A DNA stretch of 64,000 nt from an uncultured Roseibium sp. (GTDB lineage Bacteria > Pseudomonadota > Alphaproteobacteria > Rhizobiales > Stappiaceae): the NCBI RefSeq assembly GCF_963675985.1, contig NZ_OY780958.1, positions 434,001 through 498,000 of the forward strand, given 5' to 3'. This document shows, piece by piece, positions 42,965 through 52,076 of the stretch (positions are counted from its first letter, which is position 1; each line of letters starts with the position of its first letter). Position numbers and translations under genes: made by a program. The notes beneath the pieces are model-generated. The model searched no databases. It had not been told where the DNA came from and saw only the letters and a program-made list of their open reading frames with translations.

Positions 42965-43732
42965 CTATCCCGCGCCGAAACTCTTGACCAGAGATCCGGC
43001 CACCAGATTCCAGCCGTCCACCAGCACGAAGAAGATCAGCTTGAACGGCAGTGAGATCACCACCGGTGGCAGCATCATCATGCCCATGGACATGAGGACC
43101 GACGCGATCACGAGGTCGATGATCAGGAAGGGCAGATACAGCAGGAAGCCAATTTCGAAGGCCCGACGTAATTCGCTGATCATGAAGGCCGGTATAAGCG
43201 TGCTCATGGCCAGATCGTCCGGCGTCTGCGGGGCAGGTTGCCCGGAGAGTTCCTGGAACAGGCTCAGGTCCTGTTCGCGCACCTGGGACAGCATGAAGGT
43301 CCTGAACGGGGCCGAGCCGCGTTCGAAGGCCTGGTTGAATTCGATGTCGCCGTTGACGAGCGGCTCAACGCCTTCGTTGTAGGCCGTTTGCAGGGTCGGA
43401 GCCATGATGAAGGCGCTGAGAAACAGTGCGAGGCTGACCATGACCATGTTCGGCGGCGCCGTCTGCAGGCCAATCGCGGAACGCAAAAGCGACAGGACGA
43501 CCACGATCCGGGTGAAACTCGTCACCATGACGAGGATCGACGGCGCGAGCGACAGGACGGTCAGCAGGGCGACAAGCTGGACGGCCCGCTCCGTCAGGCT
43601 GGAATCGGCTCCGAACCCGACCGTAATGTCCTGCGCCACTGCCGGACCGGCGAGCAGCGCGAGGACCGGCAACCCCAGAAGGAGCGATAAAAGCGTCAGC
43701 CGTCGGGATGGACGGCCGATACGGGGGATCAT
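42965..43732 (-). CDS. fliP: Flagellar export gate protein FliP
   Basis: 255 residues. An N-terminal signal peptide (about 1-33, ending PAVAQD), then SLAPSILVMVTSFTRIVVVLSLLRSAIGLQTAPPNMVMVSLALFLS and YLPFLIIDLVIASVLMSMGMMMLPPVVISLPFKLIFFVLVDGWNLV, the FliP core. Part of the FliPQR gate. It overlaps the fliO stop (ATGA) and converges with the TPR gene 36 bp away. Confidence 0.96.
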   Translation of the reverse strand: MIPRIGRPSRRLTLLSLLLGLPVLALLAGPAVAQDITVGFGADSSLTERAVQLVALLTVLSLAPSILVMVTSFTRIVVVLSLLRSAIGLQTAPPNMVMVSLALFLSAFIMAPTLQTAYNEGVEPLVNGDIEFNQAFERGSAPFRTFMLSQVREQDLSLFQELSGQPAPQTPDDLAMSTLIPAFMISELRRAFEIGFLLYLPFLIIDLVIASVLMSMGMMMLPPVVISLPFKLIFFVLVDGWNLVAGSLVKSFGAG

Positions 43733-45642
43733 GCTTTTTGATTTCCGTGGATTTCATCCAGAAGCTTTGCCATTTCATCCTCGATCGGATTGGCTTTCGC
43801 ATCCGGACTCGGTTGCCCATTTTCCGGTTTCTTGTCTTCCGAGTTGGTGTCCTGATCAGCGGCCTTTGTCTCGGCCTTAGCTGATTGGACCTCAGCCGTT
43901 TGGACCTCAGCCGTTTGGGCCTCTGCCGGGGGGCTCCGGTCGCCGCCTTCCGAGGTCTTGTCTTCGTCTGCGGCCGTGCCGGTGTCCGGGGCTGGCTCTC
44001 CGCCCGCGTCGGCTTTCGGTTTGGTTTCTGCCGGCACGGTTTCTTGCGCAGCAGAGCTTTGTTCGGAACGTGCGTCTTCGGCGGCTGCCGCCGCTTCGGT
44101 CTTGGCCTTCTCGGTGACGGCTGTTTCCTTTGCGACGTCGTCCTGCCTGTTGACCACCTGCGCGGGCTCCGGCTTGTCCGTTATCTCCGGAGCCGCCGGC
44201 TGTTCCATTGCAGGCGCTTCGACAGATACTTCGTCGGATGGAGGCGGGGATAACGCCGGTTCGGCTTTCGCCTCTGCCGGTCGAGCCGGAGCGGCCGGTG
44301 TTTCGACCGCGGGTGCTTCCATCTTTACGGCCGGTTCGGCGGGTTTTGTTTCCACACTTTGCAGTGGCGGAGAAGCCTTGGCCTCAGAAGCGTCTTCAAC
44401 GGCGGGTGCCGGTTCGGCTTCCATCACCGGTTCCTTACGTTCCTCCAGAGGACCTTTCGGAAAGGCGGTCAGGGCCTTGGCGGCCGGACCGGAGGAGGGG
44501 GGAGAAACGGTTCTGGTCGGCCCGACGGGCTTCGGCGCAGCCGGTCGGCTCTGCAGCGGTTTGGCCAGCGTGCGGGCAAAGCCGGTCGCCGGGGGTTCAC
44601 CCGAGGAGGCCGGCGCCGCCCGCCGCTCCGAAGCCCGGGGCGGTTGAGGGACTTGGGGAGCAGGGGGCGTCTTCGCCGCGGAGGCCTGCGGAACCTGAGG
44701 TTCCCGGCGCTCCGGTTGTCCCGGTTTGTCTCCCTCTTCCTTCTTTCCGGTTTCCTGCGGTTTGATGGCGGACAGGGTCCTGGAGAATGCGGAGACCGCG
44801 GCGCCAGTCCTTGACGGTTGTTCCCTCGAGGGTGGCGTTTGAGGCTTTCCGGTTGACGGGCCTGCGGATTTCGTCAGGTCGCCGAGCCTTGAGCGCAGGG
44901 AGGAAACGGTGGCGGCGCCACTGTTTACCGCCGCTCTCGCCGTCGATGCTTCGGGTGCCGCTTGCGCAGCAGGGGACGTCGGAGTCTGTGCAGGTGCAGG
45001 TTGAGGGGGCGTTGGGCCAGAGGCATTGGGGGCCGGAGCACTGGGAAGCGGGGTACTGGGAAGCGGGGTACTGGCGACCGGGGTGCTGGCGACCGGGGTG
45101 CTGGGACCTGGGCTGCTTGGCCCCGGGCTGCTGGGGATCGGTGCGCTGCGCTGTGGAGCCTCGACCGGACTGGTTGCGGTGGCAGGTGGGGACACAGGGG
45201 CTGCCGGTTCCGGATAAGGTGTGCTGGCCGGCGTTGCGACAGGTGGGGGAACGGATGCGGCCAGACCGTCCATGTTCGGCATCTGGGTATTTCCGTTCGT
45301 CAGATGCGGTTGCTGGCGGGGATGCCCGGCCGCAAGAGGCGTGCCGCGGATAATCCCCTGTTCCACGACCACGTCGCTCGGCCCACCGATCAGGATCAGA
45401 TGCTCGATATTGTCACGGCGGATCAGGACGAGGCGGCGCCTGGTATCGACGCTGGCGCTGTCCATGATGGCCAGTCGTGGCTGTCTGCTTCTGACCGAAG
45501 GATTGCGCGCCCCGGCCGCCCACTTGATGATGAAGACAAAGAGGGCAAACAGGGCCAGGACGACCGCGAGTGCCATTGCGAAGACCAGACCTCGCGCCAA
45601 GCCGTCGCTGAAGCCAAAAGTAGTTTCAATCCAAGTGTACAT
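43729..45642 (-). CDS. fliO: FliO with very long disordered C-terminal tail
   Basis: 637 residues, against 100-180 for most FliO proteins. Residues 1-100 are the FliO core: a membrane helix at 17-40 and a small domain with RQPRLAIMDSASVDTRRRLVLIRRDNIEHLILIGGPSDVVVEQ. Residues 101-637 are disordered, Pro/Ala/Glu/Lys-rich, with pentapeptide repeats of the type PVAST / PLPST near 185-215. FliO helps FliP fold into the gate; the tail's role is unknown. ATGA overlap with fliP. Confidence 0.88.
   Translation of the reverse strand: MYTWIETTFGFSDGLARGLVFAMALAVVLALFALFVFIIKWAAGARNPSVRSRQPRLAIMDSASVDTRRRLVLIRRDNIEHLILIGGPSDVVVEQGIIRGTPLAAGHPRQQPHLTNGNTQMPNMDGLAASVPPPVATPASTPYPEPAAPVSPPATATSPVEAPQRSAPIPSSPGPSSPGPSTPVASTPVASTPLPSTPLPSAPAPNASGPTPPQPAPAQTPTSPAAQAAPEASTARAAVNSGAATVSSLRSRLGDLTKSAGPSTGKPQTPPSREQPSRTGAAVSAFSRTLSAIKPQETGKKEEGDKPGQPERREPQVPQASAAKTPPAPQVPQPPRASERRAAPASSGEPPATGFARTLAKPLQSRPAAPKPVGPTRTVSPPSSGPAAKALTAFPKGPLEERKEPVMEAEPAPAVEDASEAKASPPLQSVETKPAEPAVKMEAPAVETPAAPARPAEAKAEPALSPPPSDEVSVEAPAMEQPAAPEITDKPEPAQVVNRQDDVAKETAVTEKAKTEAAAAAEDARSEQSSAAQETVPAETKPKADAGGEPAPDTGTAADEDKTSEGGDRSPPAEAQTAEVQTAEVQSAKAETKAADQDTNSEDKKPENGQPSPDAKANPIEDEMAKLLDEIHGNQKA
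45039..45160 (-). repeat. 15-bp minisatellite in fliO (about 8 units)
   Basis: Units start with CTGG or a near match at 45041, 45056, 45071, 45086, 45101, 45116, 45131 and 45146, an exact 15-bp period. Neighbouring units are identical in pairs (CTGGGAAGCGGGGTA twice, CTGGCGACCGGGGTG twice). They encode five-residue repeats (PxxST) in the FliO tail, so copy changes stay in frame. Confidence 0.85.
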
Positions 45643-45960
45643 ACTTCCCTCGAATTAAGGCTCGCCAAGCGGGCCTTTGAAACCGGCCGCACTTCCCTAT
45701 GCAGTCTTGTCTTACCGACTGTCGTGTTGATCCACCGGGTTTGCACCCTCCGCAGCAGCGGGCGCTATCGAATCCCTCATGCCTTTAAAGTTAACAGAAG
45801 TGGGTAAATTCTGCCTGTCATGAAGGGCTTAAATTTTGCAAATTGCAAAGGCTGGCGCTGATCTTCCACGGTTTTCTGCTGTTGTTGGCGTTGGGTTCGG
45901 GTGATGCGTTAACCTTTCGTTAACCTTCTACCCGGCAATGTTTGCCTAATCCGTTAACGA
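45643..45960. other. Divergent region between fliO and flgB
   Basis: 318 bp without a gene. It holds the exact CtrA-type box at 45909-45923, another TTAAC near 45790, and a hairpin-forming TTTTGCAAATTGCAAA near 45835. No GG-N10-GC element of convincing quality was seen. Confidence 0.55.
45909..45923 (+). promoter_or_regulatory. CtrA-type box upstream of flgB
   Basis: TTAACCTTTCGTTAA is an exact TTAA-N7-TTAA with the preferred CC after the first half, and a further TTAAC near 45953. It lies 50-64 bp before the flgB start. In Caulobacter CtrA activates early flagellar operons of this content. Confidence 0.7.
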
Positions 45961-45972
45961 ATGGTGACTCGC

Positions 45973-46377
45973 ATGGCCTTAACCGATCTCCCCCTGTTTC
46001 AGGCTCTGAAATCGAAAATGCAATGGCATCAGGTCCGTCAGTCGGTGCTGGCAGAGAACGTCGCGAACGCGGACACGCCCGATTACAAAGCCAAGGAATT
46101 GAAGGATTACGACTTCGCCGATCATCTCGGTCGGGAGAATTTCGGCCTGCAAACCGTGCGGACCAAGGCCGGGCATCTGTCGGGCGCGATGACATCGCCT
46201 GATTCCTCCAAGGTTGAGGAACGGGACATGTTCGAAGTCACTCCAAACGGCAACAACGTCGTGCTTGAAGAGCAGATGATGAAGGTTACGGAAAACCAGA
46301 TGGATTTCCAGGCGGCTTCCGCCATTTACACACGCAGCCTCGGATTGATCCGCACCGCGCTTTCCAAGAATGCATGA
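45973..46377 (+). CDS. flgB: Flagellar proximal rod protein FlgB
   Basis: 134 residues from the ATG at 45973, which has GGTG upstream; an in-frame ATG at 45961 would add four residues and lacks any SD. ALTDLPLFQALKSKMQWHQVRQSVLAENVANADTPDYK is the rod signature. The C-terminus MMKVTENQMDFQAASAIYTRSLGLIRTALSK is typical. First gene of flgB-flgC-fliE-fliQ-fliR-flhB. Confidence 0.94.
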   Translation: MALTDLPLFQALKSKMQWHQVRQSVLAENVANADTPDYKAKELKDYDFADHLGRENFGLQTVRTKAGHLSGAMTSPDSSKVEERDMFEVTPNGNNVVLEEQMMKVTENQMDFQAASAIYTRSLGLIRTALSKNA

Positions 46378-46404
46378 GCCGAGTGAACGTACAGGAGAAC
46401 CCAA

Positions 46405-46815
46405 ATGGATCTGATTAAATCACTGTTCGTTTCGGCGTCGGGCCTCAAGGCGCAGAACAACCGGATGCAGGTCATCGCTGAAAATATCGCGAACGCCGAT
46501 TCGACCGGGCGGACGCCCGACGAGGAGCCGTATCGGCGCAAGATCCCGACCTTCAAGAGTCATTTCGACAAGGAGATCGGTGCCGAGGTGGTCGAACTGG
46601 GCCGGATTGCTGAGGACCAGTCGGATTTCGTCGAGCGCTACGAGCCGGGCCATCCAGCGGCCAATGAACAGGGTTTCGTGCGCCGGCCGAACGTCAACAC
46701 GCTCGTGGAGACGGTGGACATGCGACAGGCGCAACGGTCCTACGAGGCGAATCTCAACGTCATCCAGGCGACCCGCCGGATGGTGCAAAGGACGATCGAT
46801 ATTCTGCGCGCGTAA
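46405..46815 (+). CDS. flgC: Flagellar proximal rod protein FlgC
   Basis: 136 residues. LIKSLFVSASGLKAQNNRMQVIAENIANADSTG, then VRRPNVNTLVETVDMRQAQRSYEANLNVIQATRRMVQRTIDILR are the FlgC ends. 27 bp after flgB, 53 bp before fliE. Confidence 0.96.
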   Translation: MDLIKSLFVSASGLKAQNNRMQVIAENIANADSTGRTPDEEPYRRKIPTFKSHFDKEIGAEVVELGRIAEDQSDFVERYEPGHPAANEQGFVRRPNVNTLVETVDMRQAQRSYEANLNVIQATRRMVQRTIDILRA

Positions 46816-46868
46816 GCCCGGACGACCCTCCCGTGCCATCAGCGACTCAACAAAAGGATTGAAACGCA

Positions 46869-47183
46869 ATGTCCACACCGACCATTGCAAGTAATGCCTA
46901 CCAGATGGCTGCGCGGCTGGCACAGCCGACGGCGGGGACGGAAGACCTCAACCCGAACCGCGACAGCCCGGATTTCGGGCAAATGGTTCAAAACGCTGTA
47001 GAAACCGTCGTCGACAAGGGCCGGGACGCAGATCAGAAGTCCATCGGACTTGTGGAAGGCAAGACGGACGTTGTTGACGTGGTCACGGCAATCTCGGAAA
47101 CCGAGATGGCGCTTGAAACGATGGTGACGGTCCGGAACCGGGTGATTTCGGCCTATGAGGAAATCATGCGGATGCCGATCTGA
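46869..47183 (+). CDS. fliE: Flagellar hook-basal body adaptor FliE
   Basis: 104 residues. FGQMVQNAVETVVDKGRDADQKSIGLVEGKTDVVDVVTAISETEMALETMVTVRNRVISAYEEIMRMPI is the complete FliE helix pattern. It joins the MS ring to the rod. SD AAAGGATTG lies before the ATG. Confidence 0.95.
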   Translation: MSTPTIASNAYQMAARLAQPTAGTEDLNPNRDSPDFGQMVQNAVETVVDKGRDADQKSIGLVEGKTDVVDVVTAISETEMALETMVTVRNRVISAYEEIMRMPI

Positions 47184-47220
47184 CCGGTCCATTGACCTTT
47201 GACGGAGGGGGAATGGCCAC

Positions 47221-47487
47221 ATGACCGGCGGAGAGGTGCTCGATATCGCCCGTGAAGGCGTCTGGACCATGATCCTGGTGGCCGGCCCGGTGATGGTCGT
47301 CGGTCTTGTCGTGGGTGTGGTCATTGCCCTGTTTCAGGCGCTCACGCAGATTCAGGAAATGACGCTGGTTTTCGTACCGAAAATTCTCGCGATTTTCGTC
47401 ACCCTCCTGATCACCTTGCCGTTCATGGGTCAGATACTCGCCGCGTTCATGGCGCGGATCAGCGAGCTGATCCTGACGACGTCCTAG
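47221..47487 (+). CDS. fliQ: Flagellar export gate protein FliQ
   Basis: 88 residues, two membrane helices (about 17-40 and 52-74). MILVAGPVMVVGLVVGVVIALFQALTQIQEMTLVFVPKI is the FliQ hallmark. 17 bp before fliR. Confidence 0.96.
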   Translation: MTGGEVLDIAREGVWTMILVAGPVMVVGLVVGVVIALFQALTQIQEMTLVFVPKILAIFVTLLITLPFMGQILAAFMARISELILTTS

Positions 47488-47504
47488 CGGCATAAGGTGT
47501 TGGC

Positions 47505-48278
47505 ATGACGCTGCAGCTGTCCTTTCTGCCTGAGATTGCAGCGGTGTTCATGCTCATGTTCGCGCGTCTCGGCACCATGATCATGATCATGCCGGCGCTG
47601 GGCGAGACCTCCGTTCCGTCGCGGATCCGGCTGAGCATTGCGCTCGCGCTCACGCTCGTCCTTTATCCGACGGGCGCTCCAGCCTATCCGGACAATCTGA
47701 CCGACAACTTCATGCAGCTTCTGCTCCTGTTTGGAGGAGAATTCGCCGTCGGCATCGGGGTCGGACTGTGCGCGAAACTGGTAACCTTCACTTTGCAGAC
47801 GGCGGGGGTGATCATTGCCAGTCAGTCCGGAATGGCCTTCGCGCTCGGCACGGACATCAGCAATGCCGGCCAGCAGGGTGCTCTTTTCGGCAACTACCTT
47901 TCCATTCTCGGCGTGACCCTGGTCTTCGTCACAAACAGCCACTACCTGGTGATTGCGGCGCTGCATGACAGTTTCACGATGTTCCCGCCGGGGCAGTGGC
48001 TGCCTCTGGGGGATTTCGCCGCCATGGCGACCCAGACGGTCGCCGATGTGTTTTCCGTCGCGGTGCGTATGTCCGCACCGTTCATCGTGGTCGGCATCGT
48101 GTTTTATTTCGGCCTCGGCTTGCTCAACAAGCTGATGCCGCAGATGCAGATCTTCTTTATCGCCATGCCCGTGAACATCGCGATCGGGCTGGCCCTTCTT
48201 CTGGTTCTGCTGGGTGCGCTGATGACCTTCTACATGGATCATTTCCAGTCGGCGCTCGGCATGTTCACGGCAGGGTAA
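47505..48278 (+). CDS. fliR: Flagellar export gate protein FliR
   Basis: 257 residues with about six membrane segments. MFARLGTMIMIMPALGETSVPSRIRLSIALAL and QTAGVIIASQSGMAFA mark the family. The usual flhA neighbour is not between fliQ and fliR or next to flhB. 9 bp before flhB. Confidence 0.95.
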   Translation: MTLQLSFLPEIAAVFMLMFARLGTMIMIMPALGETSVPSRIRLSIALALTLVLYPTGAPAYPDNLTDNFMQLLLLFGGEFAVGIGVGLCAKLVTFTLQTAGVIIASQSGMAFALGTDISNAGQQGALFGNYLSILGVTLVFVTNSHYLVIAALHDSFTMFPPGQWLPLGDFAAMATQTVADVFSVAVRMSAPFIVVGIVFYFGLGLLNKLMPQMQIFFIAMPVNIAIGLALLLVLLGALMTFYMDHFQSALGMFTAG

Positions 48279-48287
48279 GGGCACGTT

Positions 48288-49367
48288 ATGGCCGACGATA
48301 CCGACGATTCGGAGAAAACCGAGGACCCCACGCAAAAGCGCTTGAAGGAAGCGCATGACAAGGGGGACGTTCCCAAATCGCAGGAAGTCAGTACCTGGTT
48401 CGCCCTGGCCGGAACCACGATGATGATCGGCATTTTCTCGCCGGACATCGTGTCTTCCCTGGGCGGCCTGATGAAAGGCTACATGGAACACGCCTATCAG
48501 ATCCCGGTCGACGGCCTTGCCCTGAAATCGCTGTGGCGGGACACGGGCCAGTCGGTCGCGCTGATCATCGGCCTGCCCCTGCTTGCCCTGGTGCTGATGG
48601 CGGTTGCCGGCAACCTGGTTCAGCATCAGCTGGTGTTCACGGCGGAGACGATCAAGCCGAAGCTGTCGAAGATCTCGCCGCTGTCCGGTTTCAAGCGGCT
48701 GTTTTCGGCAGACAGCCTGGTCAACTTCGCCAAGGGCATGGCGAAAATCTCGATCGTCGGCGCTCTGATGGGGGCGGTCCTGTGGCCTCATAAGGAAGAA
48801 GCCGAGGTCATGATCTTTTCCGACCCCACGGTGATGCTGGAAGAGGCGCGGATACTGGTGTTGCAGTTGCTTGCGGCCGTTCTGGCGGTGATGACCGTGG
48901 TGGCCGGCGCGGATTTCCTCTATCAGCGGAACAAGTGGTTCAAGAAACAGCGCATGTCGATGCGCGAGGTGAAGGAAGAATACAAGCAGACGGAAGGTGA
49001 CCCGCAGATCAAGGGCAAGATCCGTCAGTTGCGTATGGAACGCAGCCGCAAACGCATGATGGCGGCCGTTCCCCAGGCTACAGTCGTGGTAACCAACCCG
49101 ACGCACTATGCCGTCGCCCTGAAGTACGAGGAAGGCATGGGCGCACCCTTGTGCCTTGCCAAGGGAACGGACGCGGTCGCCCTGAAGATCCGGGCAGTCG
49201 CGAAGGAAAACGATATCCCGATTGTCGAGAACCCGCCTCTCGCACGCGCCCTTTATGCCACCGTAGACATCGACCAGATGGTTCCGGAAGACCATTACAA
49301 GGCCGTTGCGGAGGTCATCGGTTTCGTCTTCCGGATGCGCAAGAAGGCCGGCTGGCGGGCAAAATAA
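48288..49367 (+). CDS. flhB: Flagellar export switch protein FlhB
   Basis: 359 residues. N-terminus DSEKTEDPTQKRLKEAHDKGDVPKSQEV, four membrane helices (about 35-210), then the cytoplasmic domain with the autocleavage site N270-P271-T272-H273 (VVTNPTHYAVALKYE). It switches the export apparatus from rod/hook to filament substrates. Last of the six-gene operon; cckA follows after 136 bp. Confidence 0.97.
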   Translation: MADDTDDSEKTEDPTQKRLKEAHDKGDVPKSQEVSTWFALAGTTMMIGIFSPDIVSSLGGLMKGYMEHAYQIPVDGLALKSLWRDTGQSVALIIGLPLLALVLMAVAGNLVQHQLVFTAETIKPKLSKISPLSGFKRLFSADSLVNFAKGMAKISIVGALMGAVLWPHKEEAEVMIFSDPTVMLEEARILVLQLLAAVLAVMTVVAGADFLYQRNKWFKKQRMSMREVKEEYKQTEGDPQIKGKIRQLRMERSRKRMMAAVPQATVVVTNPTHYAVALKYEEGMGAPLCLAKGTDAVALKIRAVAKENDIPIVENPPLARALYATVDIDQMVPEDHYKAVAEVIGFVFRMRKKAGWRAK

Positions 49368-49503
49368 TGTCGGTAAGTACCCGCAGGCAGGGGATTGATG
49401 GGCTTTGGTTCGGTTCCGGGGCCTGAGGGCGGTTGAAATTGGCTGAAATGCGCAGAATGCTGAACTGGGCTCGGCAGGACGATTCGGGCCAGGGAGTAAC
49501 AGA

Positions 49504-52053
49504 ATGAATGACGTGGACGGCACGCCGCGCGAGCCGATGATCGACAGGCCGGAACGTTCCGGCAACATTTGGCTGCTGATTGTGCTGGCGCTTGTGCTGG
49601 TCGGTGCCGCGGTCGGCTTTGCCGTCATGGACAAGGCGCAGGCACAGCCATTTGTTCTTGGTTTGCTCGGCATTCTGGCCGTTGTCGGCGTCTTCTGTCT
49701 GTTTGCCGGTGCAATCGGCTTTCTGAAACTGTCTTCCCGGCAGAGCGGCAATCCGATTGCGTCTGCCTTTCTCAACACGCTCGGCGACGGCGCGCTGATC
49801 ACTGACACCGAAGGCCGGTTGATCTATGCCAACCAGGCCTATGCGGACCTGACCGGCGCGGCAACGGCGGCGGACGTGCGGGCGCTGGAGCGGGTCTTTT
49901 CCAGCGATCCGGATGCCGCAGATGCCATTTTCCGCCTGACCCAGGCCATGCGCGACGGGCGACGGGCCCAGGAAGAAATCCGCATGCCGTTTCCGCTCGG
50001 GCGGAGCGAAGGCGGTGCGCGTTGGTACCGGGTCACCATCAGGCCCCTTTCGGTCAGCCCGAAAGAGGGCGGGAGCGGCAGGCGTCTGACTGTCTGGCAA
50101 CTGGCGGACATCACCCGGGACCGGGCGGAACAGGAGAACTCGTTCCAGGAACTTCAGCGGGTCATCAATTTTCTGGACCATGCGCCGGCGGGCTTCTTTT
50201 CAAGCGACGGCCGGGGCCGGATCGTCTATCTCAACGCGACACTGGCCGACTGGCTCGGCTACGACCTGGCACAGTTTGAAGTCGGCGAACTGGATCTCGA
50301 TGCCATCGTCAGCGGCGACGGGGCTCAATTGATCCGGTCGATCAAGGGACAGGCCGGCGAGGTCAAGAGCGAGACCTTCGATCTCGACTTCATGACCCGG
50401 CAGGGGCGGGGATTGCCGGTCCGCCTGCTGCATCGCGTGCCTTTCGGTGAAAACGGCCAGCCGGGAGACAGCCGGACGCTGGTTCTGAACCGCTCGCGCG
50501 GGGAAGAAGCGTCGGAAGCGCTCCGGGCGGCGGAAGTGCGTTTCGCCCGTTTCTTCAACAACACGCCGATCGCGATTGCCTCGCTCGACAAGGAAGGCCG
50601 GGTGTTGCGCACCAATGCGCCGTTCCTGCGTCTGTTCGGCGCGATCGATCTTAATGAGGAATCCCCAAAGCTCGAAGCCTATGTGGCCGAAAGCGGCCGG
50701 GAGGAACTCTCCAAGTCGCTCAAGGCAGCCGCGAACGGTATCGGGGAAATCTCGCCGATCGATATTCCGTTGTCGGCCGGGAACGATCCGAGATCGGCGA
50801 CCTTTTATGTCTCGGCGGTTCAGGAAGGCGAGGGCGACGGCGAGGCGGCCATCGTCTATGCGCTGGAAACCACGCAACAGCGGGCGCTGGAAGCGCAGTT
50901 CGCCCAGAGCCAGAAGATGCAGGCGATCGGGCAGCTCGCAGGTGGTGTGGCCCATGACTTCAACAACGTCCTGACCGCCATCATCGGCTTCTCCGATCTG
51001 CTGCTGGCAAGTCATCGGCCGACCGATCCGTCGTTCCAGGATATCATGAACATCAAGCAGAACGCGAACCGGGCCGCGGGCCTGGTGCGCCAGCTCTTGG
51101 CGTTCTCGCGCCGCCAGACGCTGCGACCGCAGAGGCTGGAACTCAATGATGTGCTGGCCGACCTTTCGATCCTGCTCGACCGGCTTCTGGGCGAGAAGGT
51201 CGAACTGAAGGTCATTCACGGCCGGGACCTGTGGCCGGTCATGGCCGACCTCAATCAGCTGGAACAGGTGATCGTCAACCTGGCGGTCAACGCGGGAGAC
51301 GCCATGCCGGACGGCGGGCGCCTGACCATTACCACCAAGAATGTTTCGGACGCCGAATCCACCCAGTTCGAGAACACCCGTGGCATGCCGCCGGGCGAAT
51401 ATACCCTGGTCGAGGTAGAAGACACCGGGACCGGCATGCCGTCGGAAGTCATGGAAAAGATCTTCGATCCGTTCTTCTCCACCAAGGAAGTGGGCAAGGG
51501 AACCGGCCTCGGGCTTTCCACCGTCTACGGGATCGTCAAGCAGACCGGCGGCTTCATTTTCTGCACCAGTGAGGTCGGTTCAGGCACGACCTTCCGCCTG
51601 TTCCTGCCCCGATACATTCCCGCGATCGAGGAAGAAACCAAGCCGGAACCGCTGGCGGAGCCGGAAAAGGTTGCCGATCTTACCGGTTCGGCGTCGATCC
51701 TGCTGGTGGAGGACGAGGAGGCTGTCCGCGCCTTTGCCGCCCGGGCGCTCGCCTCGCGCGGCTATACCGTGCACGAGGCCAGTTCAGGCACGGAAGCGCT
51801 GGAAGTGATGGAAGAAACCGACGGGGAGATCGATCTCGTGGTTTCGGACGTGGTCATGCCGGAAATGGACGGGCCGACACTGCTTGTGGAACTGCGCAAG
51901 ACGCGGCCCGACCTGAAGATCATCTTCGTTTCCGGCTATGCGGAAGACGCCTTTGAGGAAAACCTGCCGGAAAACGAGAAGTTCTTCTTCTTGCCGAAGC
52001 CGTTCACGCTGAAACAGCTGGCCACCACGGTGAAGGAAGTCCTGTCGAGCTGA
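49504..52053 (+). CDS. cckA: Hybrid histidine kinase/phosphatase, CckA type
   Basis: 849 residues. Two membrane helices at about 22-42 and 52-74; PAS-like domains at about 80-190, 210-300 and 335-455; HisKA with the H-box LAGGVAHDFNNVLTAIIGFSDLLL, phospho-accepting H484; HATPase with NLAVNAGDAMP and GTGLGLSTVYGIVKQ; receiver at about 735-849 with phospho-accepting D782 (VVSDVVMPEMDG). This layout is that of CckA, which sends phosphate through ChpT to CtrA and CpdR. CtrA-type boxes in this locus fit. Probably its own transcript after flhB. Confidence 0.92.
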   Translation: MNDVDGTPREPMIDRPERSGNIWLLIVLALVLVGAAVGFAVMDKAQAQPFVLGLLGILAVVGVFCLFAGAIGFLKLSSRQSGNPIASAFLNTLGDGALITDTEGRLIYANQAYADLTGAATAADVRALERVFSSDPDAADAIFRLTQAMRDGRRAQEEIRMPFPLGRSEGGARWYRVTIRPLSVSPKEGGSGRRLTVWQLADITRDRAEQENSFQELQRVINFLDHAPAGFFSSDGRGRIVYLNATLADWLGYDLAQFEVGELDLDAIVSGDGAQLIRSIKGQAGEVKSETFDLDFMTRQGRGLPVRLLHRVPFGENGQPGDSRTLVLNRSRGEEASEALRAAEVRFARFFNNTPIAIASLDKEGRVLRTNAPFLRLFGAIDLNEESPKLEAYVAESGREELSKSLKAAANGIGEISPIDIPLSAGNDPRSATFYVSAVQEGEGDGEAAIVYALETTQQRALEAQFAQSQKMQAIGQLAGGVAHDFNNVLTAIIGFSDLLLASHRPTDPSFQDIMNIKQNANRAAGLVRQLLAFSRRQTLRPQRLELNDVLADLSILLDRLLGEKVELKVIHGRDLWPVMADLNQLEQVIVNLAVNAGDAMPDGGRLTITTKNVSDAESTQFENTRGMPPGEYTLVEVEDTGTGMPSEVMEKIFDPFFSTKEVGKGTGLGLSTVYGIVKQTGGFIFCTSEVGSGTTFRLFLPRYIPAIEEETKPEPLAEPEKVADLTGSASILLVEDEEAVRAFAARALASRGYTVHEASSGTEALEVMEETDGEIDLVVSDVVMPEMDGPTLLVELRKTRPDLKIIFVSGYAEDAFEENLPENEKFFFLPKPFTLKQLATTVKEVLSS

Positions 52054-52076
52054 GCCCGGCGGGCCGGCCTGAACCT

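Noticed and set aside
47484..49808. Open frame of 774 codons on the minus strand
   Set aside because: Antisense to fliR, flhB and the start of cckA, all of which are certain; His/Arg-rich translation.
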